A stretch of DNA of 64,000 bases from Nigrospora sphaerica. Taxonomy: Eukaryota; Ascomycota; Sordariomycetes; Amphisphaeriales; Apiosporaceae. Of this stretch, positions 1 to 12,444 are shown piece after piece (the first letter of the stretch is position 1; each line of letters begins with the position of its first letter). Position numbers and translations under genes: made by a program. The notes below the pieces were generated by a model. The model saw only the letters and a program-made list of their open reading frames with translations. It was not told the origin of the DNA and searched no databases. The stretch covers positions 2,480,001-2,544,000 of the forward strand of contig JAGVVL010000015.1 in NCBI GenBank assembly GCA_018287875.1, in the 5' to 3' direction.

Positions 1-2789
1 CCGGCCTGGCCAAGGGGTGGGTGGGTTTGCCAGGGTACCGGACGCGATCCCTTTTCTCGCCCTCCCCATCACCACCACCAATCGCCTCCACCCGTCCGGA
101 AGCAGGCCAGCTGGACTCCCCGGGCCCGACTACGGGCATCTCGGCTAGATCAGATGGGATGAATTGGCAGTCCCGTTTTCCTGCCCCGCCACGGCGTCGG
201 TGAAACATCAGCAATCATCTACCCATTCGGGCGGGTACTGGGAGGGTGCATGTGTGCCGCAATGCGGCTAAGAAACGCCCACCTTGGCCTGGCGTGGCCC
301 AGGTGCCGCTCCCTGCCTGTCATCCACCCTGCCACCGCCCTGGGAGGCCGCTACATGCACACATCCAGGCGCGGGGCCTATACAGGGGCAAGAGGGCGCG
401 CCAATGCGGCAGCCGCAGATCGTAAAGGAAAGAAAGAAAAAGTACCCGAGCCTGACAAAACCTCGTTGCATAACCCGCGTCGCCCTTATGCATAGGGAGA
501 TGCACATTGGGCGGTGAGCGCCGGCCACATATGCATTCACTCCCATCCAGTCTGGCAGCAAACCGAGGCGGACCAATCGTGTGAGCTGCACGTGTGCCGT
601 GACTTCTAGAAAGGGCATGTCGATGGCAGGGAGGGGAGGCGGCGAGCAATGCTGCGAGCCAATACCGGCAACCAACGTTTCGACGACTCCGTAGCCATCT
701 ACCGCCAGACTGGGGACACGCCAGCGTACGGCCTGGGCTGCCGCTCGCCGTCGCCTCGCTACCTACACCCGACGAGCGGCATTCTTCTCCCTCTCGGGCA
801 CCGTTGCGGGCAGGCTGACCCCCCCGGGCGGCATAGGGCCGGCTGCCTGCCATTTTCCCCGCCCCACGGGCCCAGCTTCGTTATCGAACGCCATCGGCGA
901 GCAGACAAGTAGCATCCTGGCCCTAGGTCCAGCCACTGAACGGGACTGTGAACCACGCCCTCCCCCGATCGCCCACGGCCACACGATCGGCCGTCTGGTC
1001 AGCTGCCGTCACCTGAAAGCCACTGCCCGATATACATGTCGGCTAGGCATAGCCAAGCTGGCCTAGTTCAGCCCCCCATGGGTAAGACTGGCTGGGGATG
1101 AGGGGCCAGCAGGCCGGGCCTGGTCGGGCCAGGTACGCTGGGGGCTAACTCGGAATGGGTTTGTGTAAGTACCTGGGCCGTCTACTTGTGTAGCTGCTCC
1201 GCGCAACGTATGCATGGATGGCGGGCTGCCGCCATACGATCCCTACGCAGCAGCGGCGTTTGAAGGGGCAGTGGCGGCGGCGGAAGATCAGCCTCCCTTC
1301 CCTTCCCTTCCCTTCGCCCTTTGCTTCAGCGCCCGTCTCGCCTTGGTAGCCTCCTGGGCCTCTCCACCCCTCCCTAATGCGAGTGCGGGACAGAAGCAGG
1401 CACACCCATGTCAACGGGCACAACTCAGATCTGACAGATGCGATAGACTTTCCGGCAAGCCCATTGGGCCGCCGAGAGCGACGTTGAACCAGCCCGCCCA
1501 GAGGCTCGGCCGGCCGGATCCCTCGAAGCCGCGACGTGCTAATCTCCCTGACCGCCTCCCACGCTATTCTGAGTACATGATCAACCGACATCTCAGCCTA
1601 TGACCTCTTGTTTCGGCTGCGTCGCGCAGTATCGGCCCCCACTTCTCGGCCGACTTCTGGATGTCTTCGGTCGTTGCGTCGCGTCGTCGCCGCCGTGGAG
1701 CCCGGGACGACGAGGAAGTCTCTCCTTATCCGGCAGGCCTCCCGCCCCCATTGGGCTCCCTCCGGCTCCACGTGTCTAGTTCTTCACGCACGCCGCCTAG
1801 GGGGGAAAGGAGACGGGAGGGGCCCGATGCAAGAGGCGGCCGGACGGGGGGGCAGCCCAGCCAGACAGGCAGCCCAGGCTGCAATCGTCGCGTCACTAGG
1901 CAGTGACCACGTATGTACATCCCCAGGGCCGCACACAGGTCTGCTCGACAGAAACCTTGGAAATGGCGTAATGAAAACCCATTGCGCAAACTTGTTGGTG
2001 CGCAGAAGCCCAAGCCCGGCTTGGGTGACAGCGTCCACACCCTCGGCAGCAAAAGCTTTCTTGGTTTGCCGAGCTCGTGTGAAGCGGGGAGAGGGTGCTC
2101 ATCTGCTCCATGATCACCCGGTAAGTGGCCGGTTTGCGTGGTAATGCAAAGGCCCCGACCCCAGAATGTGTAAATATTCACAACCAAGCAGAGAATTCGT
2201 CTCTCCAAGCCGGGCAGGCAGTTTGTCACGATTGATGAACGTGGCCGTATAAACGTGAATACCTTTTGATTCTGCTCTTTTGCTTGATTCCCTAAGTAGA
2301 TCCCGATTTGACCCGCGCGCCCCTTCCCTCATCCTTTTCCGAGATCGCCGCCCCCCTTTTCAAAAATGGTGTTGATACAGTGACGAACAAGAAGGAGACG
2401 GTGAATAGACAATAAGAAGCAGAACAGGATATACCCTCAGCCATGGTGTACATAGTACATAACTCCCCGTGGGAAGAGGAAAAAAAGAAACAAAAAGTCA
2501 AAAACCGAAAACCGCGCCATATCTAGTTATATACCGTATAATGTATCAGGTAGGCCCCCTGGACCACCCAGCCCCGGCCATCCCGTACTGGCAACCCCCC
2601 GTCCGAGCAATAAGCGATGGAAAAGATTTGCCCCGTAAACGCCGCCGGTTTCCGTTTTAAGGTGACTGTTGACAAGTTGAAGATTCGATTCGTAATCGTG
2701 AACACGTGGTGCAGGGCAAAGAGCGCAGCTTCTTCCTCTTCCCCTTTGAATTTTGTGATGTTTCCGTGTGTGCGTACAAGCCGCGCCGT
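1..2789. other. Intergenic stretch, no gene recognised
   Basis: I see no family motif, signal peptide or plausible intron-exon structure here. Open frames on both strands are short, overlap each other and have the arginine/proline/glycine-rich look of random GC-rich sequence. The last 500 bases or so (about 2160-2760) are less GC-rich and lie just beyond the stop codon of the C2H2 regulator, so they probably include its 3' untranslated region. Confidence 0.5.
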
Positions 2790-4440
2790 CTAGTACAGGC
2801 GGGGGTCCTGCACAAAGGGGAGACCCCGGGAGTGGTCCTCCTCGTACAAGGTGCCGGGGGTGCTCGAGGAGGCACCGCTCTCGTGATCCACGTCGAACAT
2901 GTCGTAACCCCGCATGGCGTGGTGACCGGGCGGGCCGCCGTGGCGCATCATGTCGTAGTGGTGGGCGAAGCCGCCGCCGGCGTGGTGGTGGGTGGGCAGG
3001 CCGTGCGGGTGCTGGTGCGGGTGCTGGTGGTGAGGGTCCGGATGCGTGAGCTGGGGCAGCTGGGGCAGCGAGTGCGGCATCTGGGCGTGCATGGGCGGCG
3101 TGGGCTGCTGCACCGGGTACTGGCTCGCCAGGCTTTGCGGAGGGTTGGCACGCGACACGGTGGGGGCGACGTTGCGGCCCTTGCCACGGCCCTTGATGCC
3201 CTTGTTCAGGTTCTTGTACGTGGTACGGAAGTCCTCAAACAGCTCGCGGTCGTCGGCCGAGATGTTGGCCAGCTCCTCGGGGGACATGGCCGCAAACTTG
3301 GCCGTCAGGACCTTGACCGTGTCGGCATGGAAGCGGTTCTGGTGCGACTGCGGGACGGTCAGACACACGGGCGCCGGCCGGGGGGCTGGGAAGCAGCACG
3401 TACCTTGAGGTTGCCTCGCTGAGTGAAGGGCCGGTTGCAGCCGTCCAGCCGGCAGTGAAACCTTTTCGTCGGGTCGTGGACGTTCATGTGCGCCCGTACG
3501 TTCCCGCGCTGGGCAAACCGCTTGCCGCACTGTTGGCACTCGAAGGGCTTCTCACCCGTGTGGCGGCGCTGGTGTGTTTTCAGGTTGCCCATCTGTGAGA
3601 AGTAGAGGCCGCAGCCCGGCTCGGAGCAGCGCTTTGTTGGGTGTCAGCGGGCAGTCGTCCAAATCAAAAGAGGCAGCAACTTACGTATGGCTTCTCGCCC
3701 GTGTGGCTCCGGATGTGAATGATCAAGTGCGTCTTCTGGCCAAACTTCTTCTTGCACCCCGGGAGCGGACAGCGATGCTTCTTGGGCAGGTTCTTGGCCG
3801 TTGGCCTACCGTCCTCGGTGCTGCCCTCGGCGGCATCACCGTCCTGGGGTGGTGATGGGTAGCCGGCCTCGGCCGACTCGTCATCGCTGTCATCCTCGGC
3901 GCGAGCCTGCAGCACGCGGATGAAGTTGTCAATGTCGGTGTGGTTCTCAAAGGTCTTGCTTTCGTCCTTGGACTGGGCAGAGCGCCCCGAGTCGGAGCAC
4001 GTCGAGGAGTGCGCCGGCGTGTGCAATGCGTGCCTCACCGACGGGCTGCTGGTGACGCTGTCCATGGCCATGTCGTCCCTCGCATAGCCCGCCTCGTGTG
4101 GCCGGTCAGTTCCGATGGGCATGAGACGCGGGGCTGGCCGGTGCTCTTCCTGGTACGGCTTGTAGGGGGAGACCATGGAGGGGGGGGAAGGGGGTGCGTA
4201 TGTCTGGAAACCGGGAAAGTGGTGAGTCTGGTAGTTGGGCGCCGGCATCGTCGACACGGGTGCCACGCTGTAGGCATTGCCCACCATGTACTGGGGGGGA
4301 GCCACGGCCGGCTGCTGCACGGGGGCAGCAGACGTCCGGGCATCGTAGGGCATCATGCTCGAGGGACCCATCACGCCATACTCGGAGGGAGCAGGCTGAG
4401 GGTGTCCCTGCCACCGGCCCCAGCTCTGTTGGGACTGCAT
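2790..4440 (-). CDS. C2H2 zinc-finger transcription factor, Azf1-like (3 exons)
   Basis: Predicted exons are 4440-3685, 3631-3404 and 3347-2790, separated by introns of 53 and 56 nt, both phase 0 with GTAAGT/GTACGT donors. The product from the first ATG is 513 residues. Exon 1 encodes a long Pro/Ser/Gln-rich N-terminal region, an acidic patch and the first finger (CPLPGC...H...H). Exon 2 encodes fingers two (CSEPGC), three (CQQC) and four (CRLDGC). The TGEKP linkers between fingers are typical of DNA-binding C2H2 proteins. Exon 3 completes finger four and carries the [12 protein letters not shown] segment usual in Azf1-like fungal regulators, then a Gly/Lys-rich patch and a His-rich tail. It should act in the nucleus as a sequence-specific regulator. 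The target is unknown. The reading frame stays open upstream to a TTG at 4563, so the true N-terminus may be longer. Family assignment is firm; the start is uncertain. Confidence 0.88.
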
Positions 4441-5568
4441 GGTGATTGTGCTGCTGGTGCTGACCGCAGGCCCGCTGGCGTATGAGTTCGAAGGGCTGTG
4501 GGCAGTCCCCCAAGGGGTGAACGGGGGGGTGGTATTGAGGGTGGTGAGGCAGACGTTGTCCAATGCTCAGAATAGACTTGATAATAAGGGTCTGAAACTG
4601 GCGTGATGGTAAGAACGTTGAGGGAAAAGGGAACGAGGCGAAACACAGAGAACCACCGGTTATATGTATGAAAAGGAAAGGCGATGGTCGTTTACGGCGA
4701 GGCTGATATCGTCCGGGTGGATGGTCGAGGAACAGTGGTCTCAGTTGTGGAGGAGATCCGGGGCACGGCATCGATGTATATACTCGACGACGGGTTGGGT
4801 GATGTGCACTGGGGTCGCACCTGGGCCAGCCCTCCGCTCGACGGCACTGCCGCCAGGGTACCTGGGGCCGCTGAGGGGAGGAGCCTATGTGCCAGACGTA
4901 TAGGCCCCTACGGTCACCGCTTGAACGCAACGGGTTAGACGGCCAGCCAGGGCTTCTTGCTCACATCTCACAATATACGTACTTGGAGCCCCCCACCAGC
5001 CCTGGACGTACCTACCGCCCCGAGCCCGCGAGGTGGATGGGCATGGGTCGAGATGGAGGGCCCGGGGGGAGCTGCCGAGAGGGTGGTGCAGGTGGGACGC
5101 TCCATGGCAAAGCTGCATGTAGTGCGGCTTGCCTCTGAATCCACCACGACAGTCCATGACAGCCCCCCCGGTCCGTACAAGAGGAATTGAGACATCCTGG
5201 ACGGAGCAGGGAAGACGGCCTAGCGCCGACGCCTGGGCTGGCCCCCCGGTACGGGTGGGCTATATGTCCGATGCCACCATCCCTGGTATGCGTGGCTGAG
5301 AGGTCGCGCGCTTCCCATAGGTAGCCCTCTCCGTCCAGACCGAATCAGCGCTCACCCTGCCCTGCGAGGGCAGATTGCCGCACTGCTGCCCCGGCCCCGG
5401 CCACCCCAAGCACTCTCGACGAGTGGTGGATGAGGGCGAGCCTCGAGTATGCTTGATCCATGCCGCAGCCGCCGCCGCTGCTGGCCCGGCCGGGATGGGC
5501 TCAGCAGCCATGGGCCATCGAGACAGACAGACACCTGCCCGATGCAAATCGAACGAGGGTGCCATCGA

Positions 5569-5590
5569 CGGCGGCGGCGGCGGCGGCGGC
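5569..5590. repeat. CGG trinucleotide run
   Basis: About seven uninterrupted CGG units in intergenic DNA upstream of the C2H2 regulator. No coding frame that I trust covers it. Confidence 0.9.
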
Positions 5591-5814
5591 GACGGGACGA
5601 GGTTCACCAGGCCGCTCCAGGACTTGAGACTAGTTCGGGCTTTGGCGTTGCCGTCCCTTCGCCTGAACTGAGATCCGACGATGGAGTCTCTGGCTTGTTT
5701 CGTCACCCGCGCCCAGAATAACCGGGCGAGGCCCAAGAAGGCCTTGTACGTGTGGACCCGCAGCGGGAGAGTCACATCCAGGGGGAGGGTGGAGGAGAGT
5801 TGGGTCGGGAAGTG

Positions 5815-5875
5815 AGAGAGAGCGTGAGTGTATGTGTGTGTGTGGGTGCGGGTGTGTGGGTGGGTGTGGGTGAGA
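5815..5875. repeat. GT/GA-rich low-complexity tract
   Basis: A GA stretch runs into imperfect TGTG and GGGTG units. This is simple-sequence DNA in the gene-poor stretch. Confidence 0.8.
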
Positions 5876-8800
5876 GCATCGGCAAAGGGGGCGCACCGGG
5901 GAAGCTAAAATGACTTAACCAGGGTGGAGGAGGAAGCTGAGAGGACAAGGGTCTGGAGGGAGATCATGACGGAGCTTGGGACGACCAGCCCATAGGTGGC
6001 TTGAAGTGTAGCAGAGAATAGAGGGGTTGTGAAAGACAATGGCCGGTCCCAGTTGGGCGGCCAGCAAGCCACTCCTGGGTATCTGCTCTTGATAGCGGAG
6101 TTCTCGGCCGGGGGCCCCTGCCGCCGCGAGATGGGGTCCTATCCATGTACACCTGCTCTGCGTTATGTACATGCTCTACCATCCTGCCGTGCTGCGTACT
6201 TTCCTCCGTACAACCAGCTCGCCAGTCATCATGGGATGGATGGATGAATGGGCGGATGGCTTATGGAGGCTTGGCCTGGGCGATAGGCCCGCTCCCCCCC
6301 CCTGCCTCTCTCTGGCTCGTCCCGATGAAGAATCCTCGGATAGGCTAGGATGGCCCTGCCCGGTGGTCCGACTGTAGATGCTCGACCTCGCGGGACAGCT
6401 GAGGCCGGGAAAGACGATACCTACTTGCTTACTTCACCCAGGTCGTGGCGGACGTACTTAGGGGTGTGGGTTCTCAGAGATCTTGTGCGTCAAGCCGCGT
6501 CTGTCGCCATCGGGTGCGCGAGCTGGGGCTCCCGCATCGAGATCCCCGCCCTCTGATTCGCCCGTCGTGGGCCTTTCCAACCAAGCCCGCCAGCCAGATG
6601 AGTATAGGATCGCTCCCGGGCGGGCGACTCGGGCCCGGTACTGATACGCGTCGTTGAGGTGGGCCGGAGCCTGCGCCGTCTCGATGTTTCGTGGGCCCAT
6701 TCCTGCTTGGCCGCTGGGTCGCGCGTGCGACCCTCGCATCCCAGACAACAATAGGCTCGCAGGGCGAAGACCCAAGCCAGAGTAGCCTGCCGAACCCCCC
6801 GAGCGTGTTAACTTAGGTGGCACGGCTTTGAAACAGGCACGTGGTGACAAGCATCCCAACCTACCCAGCAGCAACACAATCATGAGGGGCGACATGAGGG
6901 CTACACTGCGTTGGAGCCGCGTGGAGGGAACGCAGCCCCATCAACACCACGTGCCCGCGGGGCTCTTCCGGGTCGCAGGTAGAGAAGGCGAGCATCGCGC
7001 ACGCCGACGACAATACTGGGTCTATTCGCATGTGTAGCCCGATTCGATCACGAGTTCGATTCCGTCATGAAACCTCGACAAGCACGATCCCGGTTATACT
7101 GACCGTCCGTAAGAGGGACGCCACGCGTGCGGATGTGATACATCGCACTCGATTGTTACGAGGCCTTCAGCGCATCCCGGCGTCCCCCCACCGGGAGTGT
7201 CTGTCTTGGCCCATCGCCCGGCCATCGACGGCCGAGCCATTAGGAGGAAGCAAAAGATGCTTTCCTGGATGCCGTGGAATGAGACCATGGCGCCGTTCGT
7301 GGCGATGGGGCAGTCTGTTAGTAGCGACGGGCGGGCCTCGAAAGATAGAAATCGCGACGGTGGCATAAAGAAGGGCCTATCGCTCGGCAGATAGCCGCAC
7401 GTCTCTCGCACTCCCACTGGGTGGTCACCATCCCACCTGTAAGAAACGTACTTCGCTGATAACGTGAGTAAGTACCAGAAACGCCGGCAGGCTGAAAAAG
7501 GTACATACCTACATCCCTGGGCGGTCTTGGCTGGAATGGACGGGTACAGAATGGTCACGATCGGATGACCGACAGGGATCGTAACTCTTGGCTGCGATTG
7601 GCGAATCACGCCGCCGGCCCTCCCAGGAAATGCCCAGGACAGCACAGCTTGCGGCATCTTAACCGGCGGGCGGCCGCCCGCCCGGAGAACCAATGGAGCA
7701 GACACGCTTAGATGCCGTTCCTTGCAGAGTCACATCGTCCCCTCTGCCAGCGTCCCCGTCCAGTCTTGGCCGTCCAGATTGGGCCGGAGACCCATGACGA
7801 CTCCTTGTCTTTCGCCAGTCCACTTCTTGAGACGGGCGGTACTTCTGGAGACGGACAGTACTTCTGAAGCAAAGCAAAAACACAGCCCGCCAGTATGCGT
7901 GCGAGTGGACACAGCCGTATGTGGTTTCGCATACCCAATTCAACTATGCGCCAACCCACGGTTGGCAGTCGCTTTGGTCAGCTGGACGTGCCCGCCCGTT
8001 CAGGTACGCAGGGCCGTGGGGGCTGCGTCCCTCTCGCGGCGCATGAGATGGCCGTCACCGCATCGTCTTGGGAACCTCGCCTGACAGCTGGCTTCGCGCC
8101 ACAAATGCTTTCTAGAAGTATGCAAGATCGACAGCGCCTCCCTCCCTCGCCCGGGGTTGCCCCGGACAGGCTGGTGTGTGTACTGTGTAGAGCTGAATGG
8201 CTGAATGCAGAAGGACCCTGTGCCTTTACCAACCTGTGCAAGCACGCATCGCGTGCCCTGCATCCTTCTCAGAGGCACCTTCGGTCTGAAGGCGGCGGGT
8301 TGCGGGGCGACGCGGCTGTCTAGAGCGAAACAATGAACGAACGTCTCGGTCCCACGTCGCACCCGCTATTTGTTGTCGCTTGCGGCCCTTTCGTGGCAGC
8401 TCAGCGGCCTCGTTTCCGGTGCCATCAATGGTACCCTGGGTTCAGGGCGGGCCCCGACGGATCATCGTGGGCCATATCCGGCAGAAACCCCTCCCAGGTA
8501 CTGGGCCAGCGGTACAGAGATCGGTTAGAGTCGCAGCGCCGTTCCCCTCGGTGATACCGGGGAGGATGGCCTGCTGTCCAGATGACAATTTAGCTGCTCC
8601 TTGGCGTGTGATCTTCGACGTCCTGCCGTCCCGCACCTGGAGATCACGGACTAGCCGGCCGCCTAGCTCGCCAGCCAGCCAGCCGGCCAGAACTATCAAG
8701 CTCCTCGACCTGGCCCTCGTACTAAGTCTCGTCACTTATGACCAAAATCCTGACGCAAGCCCATGGGAACAGTCCAAGGGCAAGCCACGGCTTGTCAGCT

Positions 8801-11800
8801 TGCCGTTCCAGACTGACGATCTGTATTCATAGTGGCACGTAGCAGTCCACCCCACACCCACCTTTGTGGAATTTTGACCAGAATCGAGTTTCCTCTTGCA
8901 GCGGAGTAACAAAAAGGGCGTACTGGGCCATGGACTCTGCAATTTTGCCTGGTGGGTGTCGACTTCATTTTCCAGCAAGGTGGCCGGGGCGCAACGAAGA
9001 AGCTGTCTTTTTGCGAGCGAGGACGCATTGCAGCGCCACCATGGTACAATGAACATAGCCGCGGTGCTGCTGGTTGCTGAGCGCTTCTCGTGCAAACAAG
9101 AGGCGCAGTTCCAGATTGCGGCTGGTCCGGGCCACGATGTCGCCAGCAGCTGCTTGCGAGTAGGCAGGCGAAAGCCGAGCGCTGGTAGGGGCATGCAGTC
9201 ATGACCTGTCACAATCTTTTGGTGCTCTACCGTACGCAGGGTGATCAGCCTGGCAAGGTCGAGGGCCAACGGAAATATGGCCGTCGATAGGTGGCTAACG
9301 CAGTCTCGAGAGTTTGGTGCCACCTAGTTGCAGGATGAGGTGGTGGGTAGTCGGTCTTCCGACCGAAGTGAGGCCAAAACGAACTGTTTGGCCGTCGCAG
9401 ACAACAAGTGCCGTGTTGTCGGGGAGGAACTGCAGGGGCCCTCAGGACGCTTGGCTGACGGTGGCCCGGCGGTATGCACAGAGGCATGTAAGCAACGCAT
9501 GGGTCATGGGGGGCTACCTGGCCCATGCAAGTAAAGCTTTCCCGGTATTGGCACAGGGATGACTTTTCGGTCTGCCGCGGGATTTCCAGGCCTCTGTTAT
9601 TAGTGTGCTGCTGCACGACGACTATGCGATGGGCAGTAGCTGAAGACACCCTACCACTTTCCGAACCCAGACATGCGCGGCAATAGCACGACGAGGGGTC
9701 GGTCTGCCCGCATGCGTTGAGGCCGCGAGGGCGGAGAATGGCAGGGTTGTCCACGGGGCAGCCGCAGGGCTCCAGGCGCAGGCCACCGAGGTTTTTAACT
9801 GCCGCGGGGCATGGGATGGGCCGCGTTGCTCAGCAGCCGAGCTGTAGCGCGAAGGGCGCACGCGGGACGCCCAGCGACGAGGTCGGCGACTTGGCGAGAC
9901 TGTGACCTGCATGGAGGCAGGTGTTGGGGACAAAGGCCGGCATCGCGGGCGGTTGATCGGGGAGTATTGCTCATACTGACGTCGGGTCGGGTCGGGGCGG
10001 GGGGGGCAAAGAACTGTCGCGAGTGCGCGGTGAGGCGTAGAACGGAGAAGGGACGAAGAGGAAGTCGTCTCAAGGTTCGACTAGGACCCCTACTAGCCTG
10101 GCCTTGTTCGGCTGGCCACGCCATGCCTGCCTGTCAACTCGGAACCGGTCGCAACAAGCGGCACCTTAATTGTCAAACGCAAGTACTCCGTACCTCATAC
10201 TTTAGGTTCCCGTCCGTCGACGTGATGGGTGGCCCACGCAGGTGGGTCGGGACGAAGTCAACATGGGACGACAATGGACGCTTCAAAGATCCATGGATGC
10301 CCCGTTGCGACTGCGTACCCGTGACTTGCTGCTATACGGAGTCGCATCGCATAGTTGCAGCACAAGCCGGCGACGTTGCGCGTTTGCAGTGCGTGTTGTG
10401 TGCACGCAACGGGGGTGCAAGGTTACGCAGGCTAAGGTAAGTAGATGGGACTGGAAGTTGGGTCCCTTTCTGCAGACTTCGCGTCGCGCCTTACTCAACC
10501 GCCCGTCCGAACCGGCAGTCAAGTCAAAGGGACCACTCTCACCGTCGGAACCATACGCTCGTGCCCGTGGATCCCCTAACAGCCCGTGCCTGCCGCTGAG
10601 CTCCAGATCTGCCTGACCCTGACCGCCCGACTCCTAGTATGCCTGCGACACGTACCCCAGCGTAGCGCATACAGGGACCCCAAATATAAGAGCTAGGTAC
10701 TTATCTAGGTTGACTTATGTACGACAGCCAGGTACTTATCCCAGCACTGGCATTACGTGTTGGAGCATGTACTACCTATGTGTATACCCAAAGCCTGCAC
10801 CAAGAAGCAAGTAACGATGCAGCCATCGCGTGCGTACCCAGATCCAGCACAGTTTGGTCCGCTTCGACGGCACGTACAAAAAACAAATGCAAAACGCGCC
10901 AGGCGCTCACAGTCGCGTACAGGTACGCATATGGGCTGCCTACCCGCCTACCGTCCTCTGCCATACTACAACGGCTCCTTAGCCCAGTTTGGATCACCTG
11001 CAGTCGTGGGCACGGTAGCATCCAGATGCCGAGGGGAGCCCCGTGCGGAAGAACTATACGTGCGCGTACATTCGCGCCGGGCTGCCCTGCCCAGGAAAGA
11101 ACGGACCAGCGTCGGACGGATGTCGTGGGACCCAAACTCAAAGGCGACGACGACGCTCGGTGCCGGGTCCGAGAGACACAGCTCATCTGCTCGGCCTACA
11201 CTCCGTGTTTGCGCCCGGCTACGCGGAGAATAAGGCCCGGCCGAGGAATTCGTGTGCCCTTCTGACAAACGCCGTCAGCCTCACTCCGTACTGTGTAGCG
11301 AGTTGTCGAGGTGGTGCGCGCTCAGTAGCTGTACAGCGTAACGACCCCTGCTTCCCTCCCCGGCTTGGGGGGTCAGGCACACTCCCTGTCGTCCTCGAAG
11401 GTGCGTCTTACTATTGGACAGCAGCGGCTGTTGACTAAACTTTCCGGTTCAGGCAGACAAGGATCAGCCCTGCTCGAAGACCCCCAAGGGTCAGGACAGG
11501 CCTTCCAGCGTTGTTACCTGTCACCCATACTCCTGGTCATATGATGTATGTCCTCACGACGCTTGCTATCCGAGCCGGCGCTCGCCTAGCCACCGCCCGT
11601 GCGGTTGTACGCCCAGCCCGGAATACGGCAGCAGGCCCATGGTGCAACAGTCGGTCCGAGCGGGCTGGGCTGATCGAGCCGCTGCCGTGGTGTTTTGCTT
11701 CCGCCCAGGCCCGCCAGTTCCAGGCTTCGAAGTGCGCGGGCTGGCATGGGAATGTAGACCAGAGTACGCACGACCGACTAGCCCTCCCGCACACAGCAAT

Positions 11801-12014
11801 AAGTAGGAAGCACATATGAGGGCGTTCCCCCAAGTATTTTGAGTTGGACTATAGGCAGGCTAGTGATGGAGGGGTACAGGGTAGGGCTCCCTCATTTCGT
11901 CTCTGGACTTCGTAGTGCGGATCATAGCAGCGCGATATGTACCTAGACCCGGCTTCACGTCAACGATGGCCCGGCCCCATCGGACTACGGCTCCGGGCTC
12001 CATCGCCCAGGTTA

Positions 12015-12046
12015 GCAGCAGCAGCAGCAGCTGCTGCTGCTGCTGC
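12015..12046. repeat. Perfect 32-nt palindrome of CAG and CTG units
   Basis: Roughly five AGC/CAG units abut the same number of CTG units, centred between 12030 and 12031. Each 16-nt arm is the exact reverse complement of the other, so the tract can form a hairpin or cruciform. The flanks at 12014 and 12047 do not pair. Confidence 0.95.
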
Positions 12047-12386
12047 ACCGGACGGCGGCCTAGGACAGCCCTGGCCACTCAGCGACCTGGGCCACCCGGA
12101 TGGGGCAAGGCAGTTGGCATGGGATGGAAAGACCATGGCCCGCGGGCGGCCGCCGCGCCAGCACCGGCACATCGGTTTCACGATAGGCGAGCGCCTTGGG
12201 CTCGACTCTGAACAGATGCCGCGTTACGTGATGCCCGGGCTCCCTCGCGGCAGAGAGCAAGGCGGACGGGCGCGGTTACCCTATTGAAAACTGGGTCTTC
12301 GCTATTCGCACCCGAATAGGACAGAATGCTGTCACTTATCACTTTGCCGCCATCCATCCGTACTCGTACTCTCCTCCAGATTTACC

Positions 12387-12444
12387 CTGCTGCTACTGCT
12401 GTCGCTGCTGCCCCTGCTGCTGCCCCTGCTGCTGCCCCTGCTGT
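12387..12444. repeat. CTGCTGCCC-type imperfect tandem repeat
   Basis: CTG triplets are interrupted by CCC at a 12-nt spacing for three units, with degenerate copies on the left side. It lies about 350 nt from the CAG/CTG palindrome. Confidence 0.85.

Noticed and set aside
7040..7070. Possible tRNA T-loop word (GTTCGATTC)
   Set aside because: The bases on either side cannot form the five-pair stem of a T-arm, and no A-box or acceptor stem is present at the right distance.
7094..7705. 203-codon minus-strand frame
   Set aside because: No recognisable family and no supporting neighbour signals; within what can be expected of chance in GC-rich DNA of this length.
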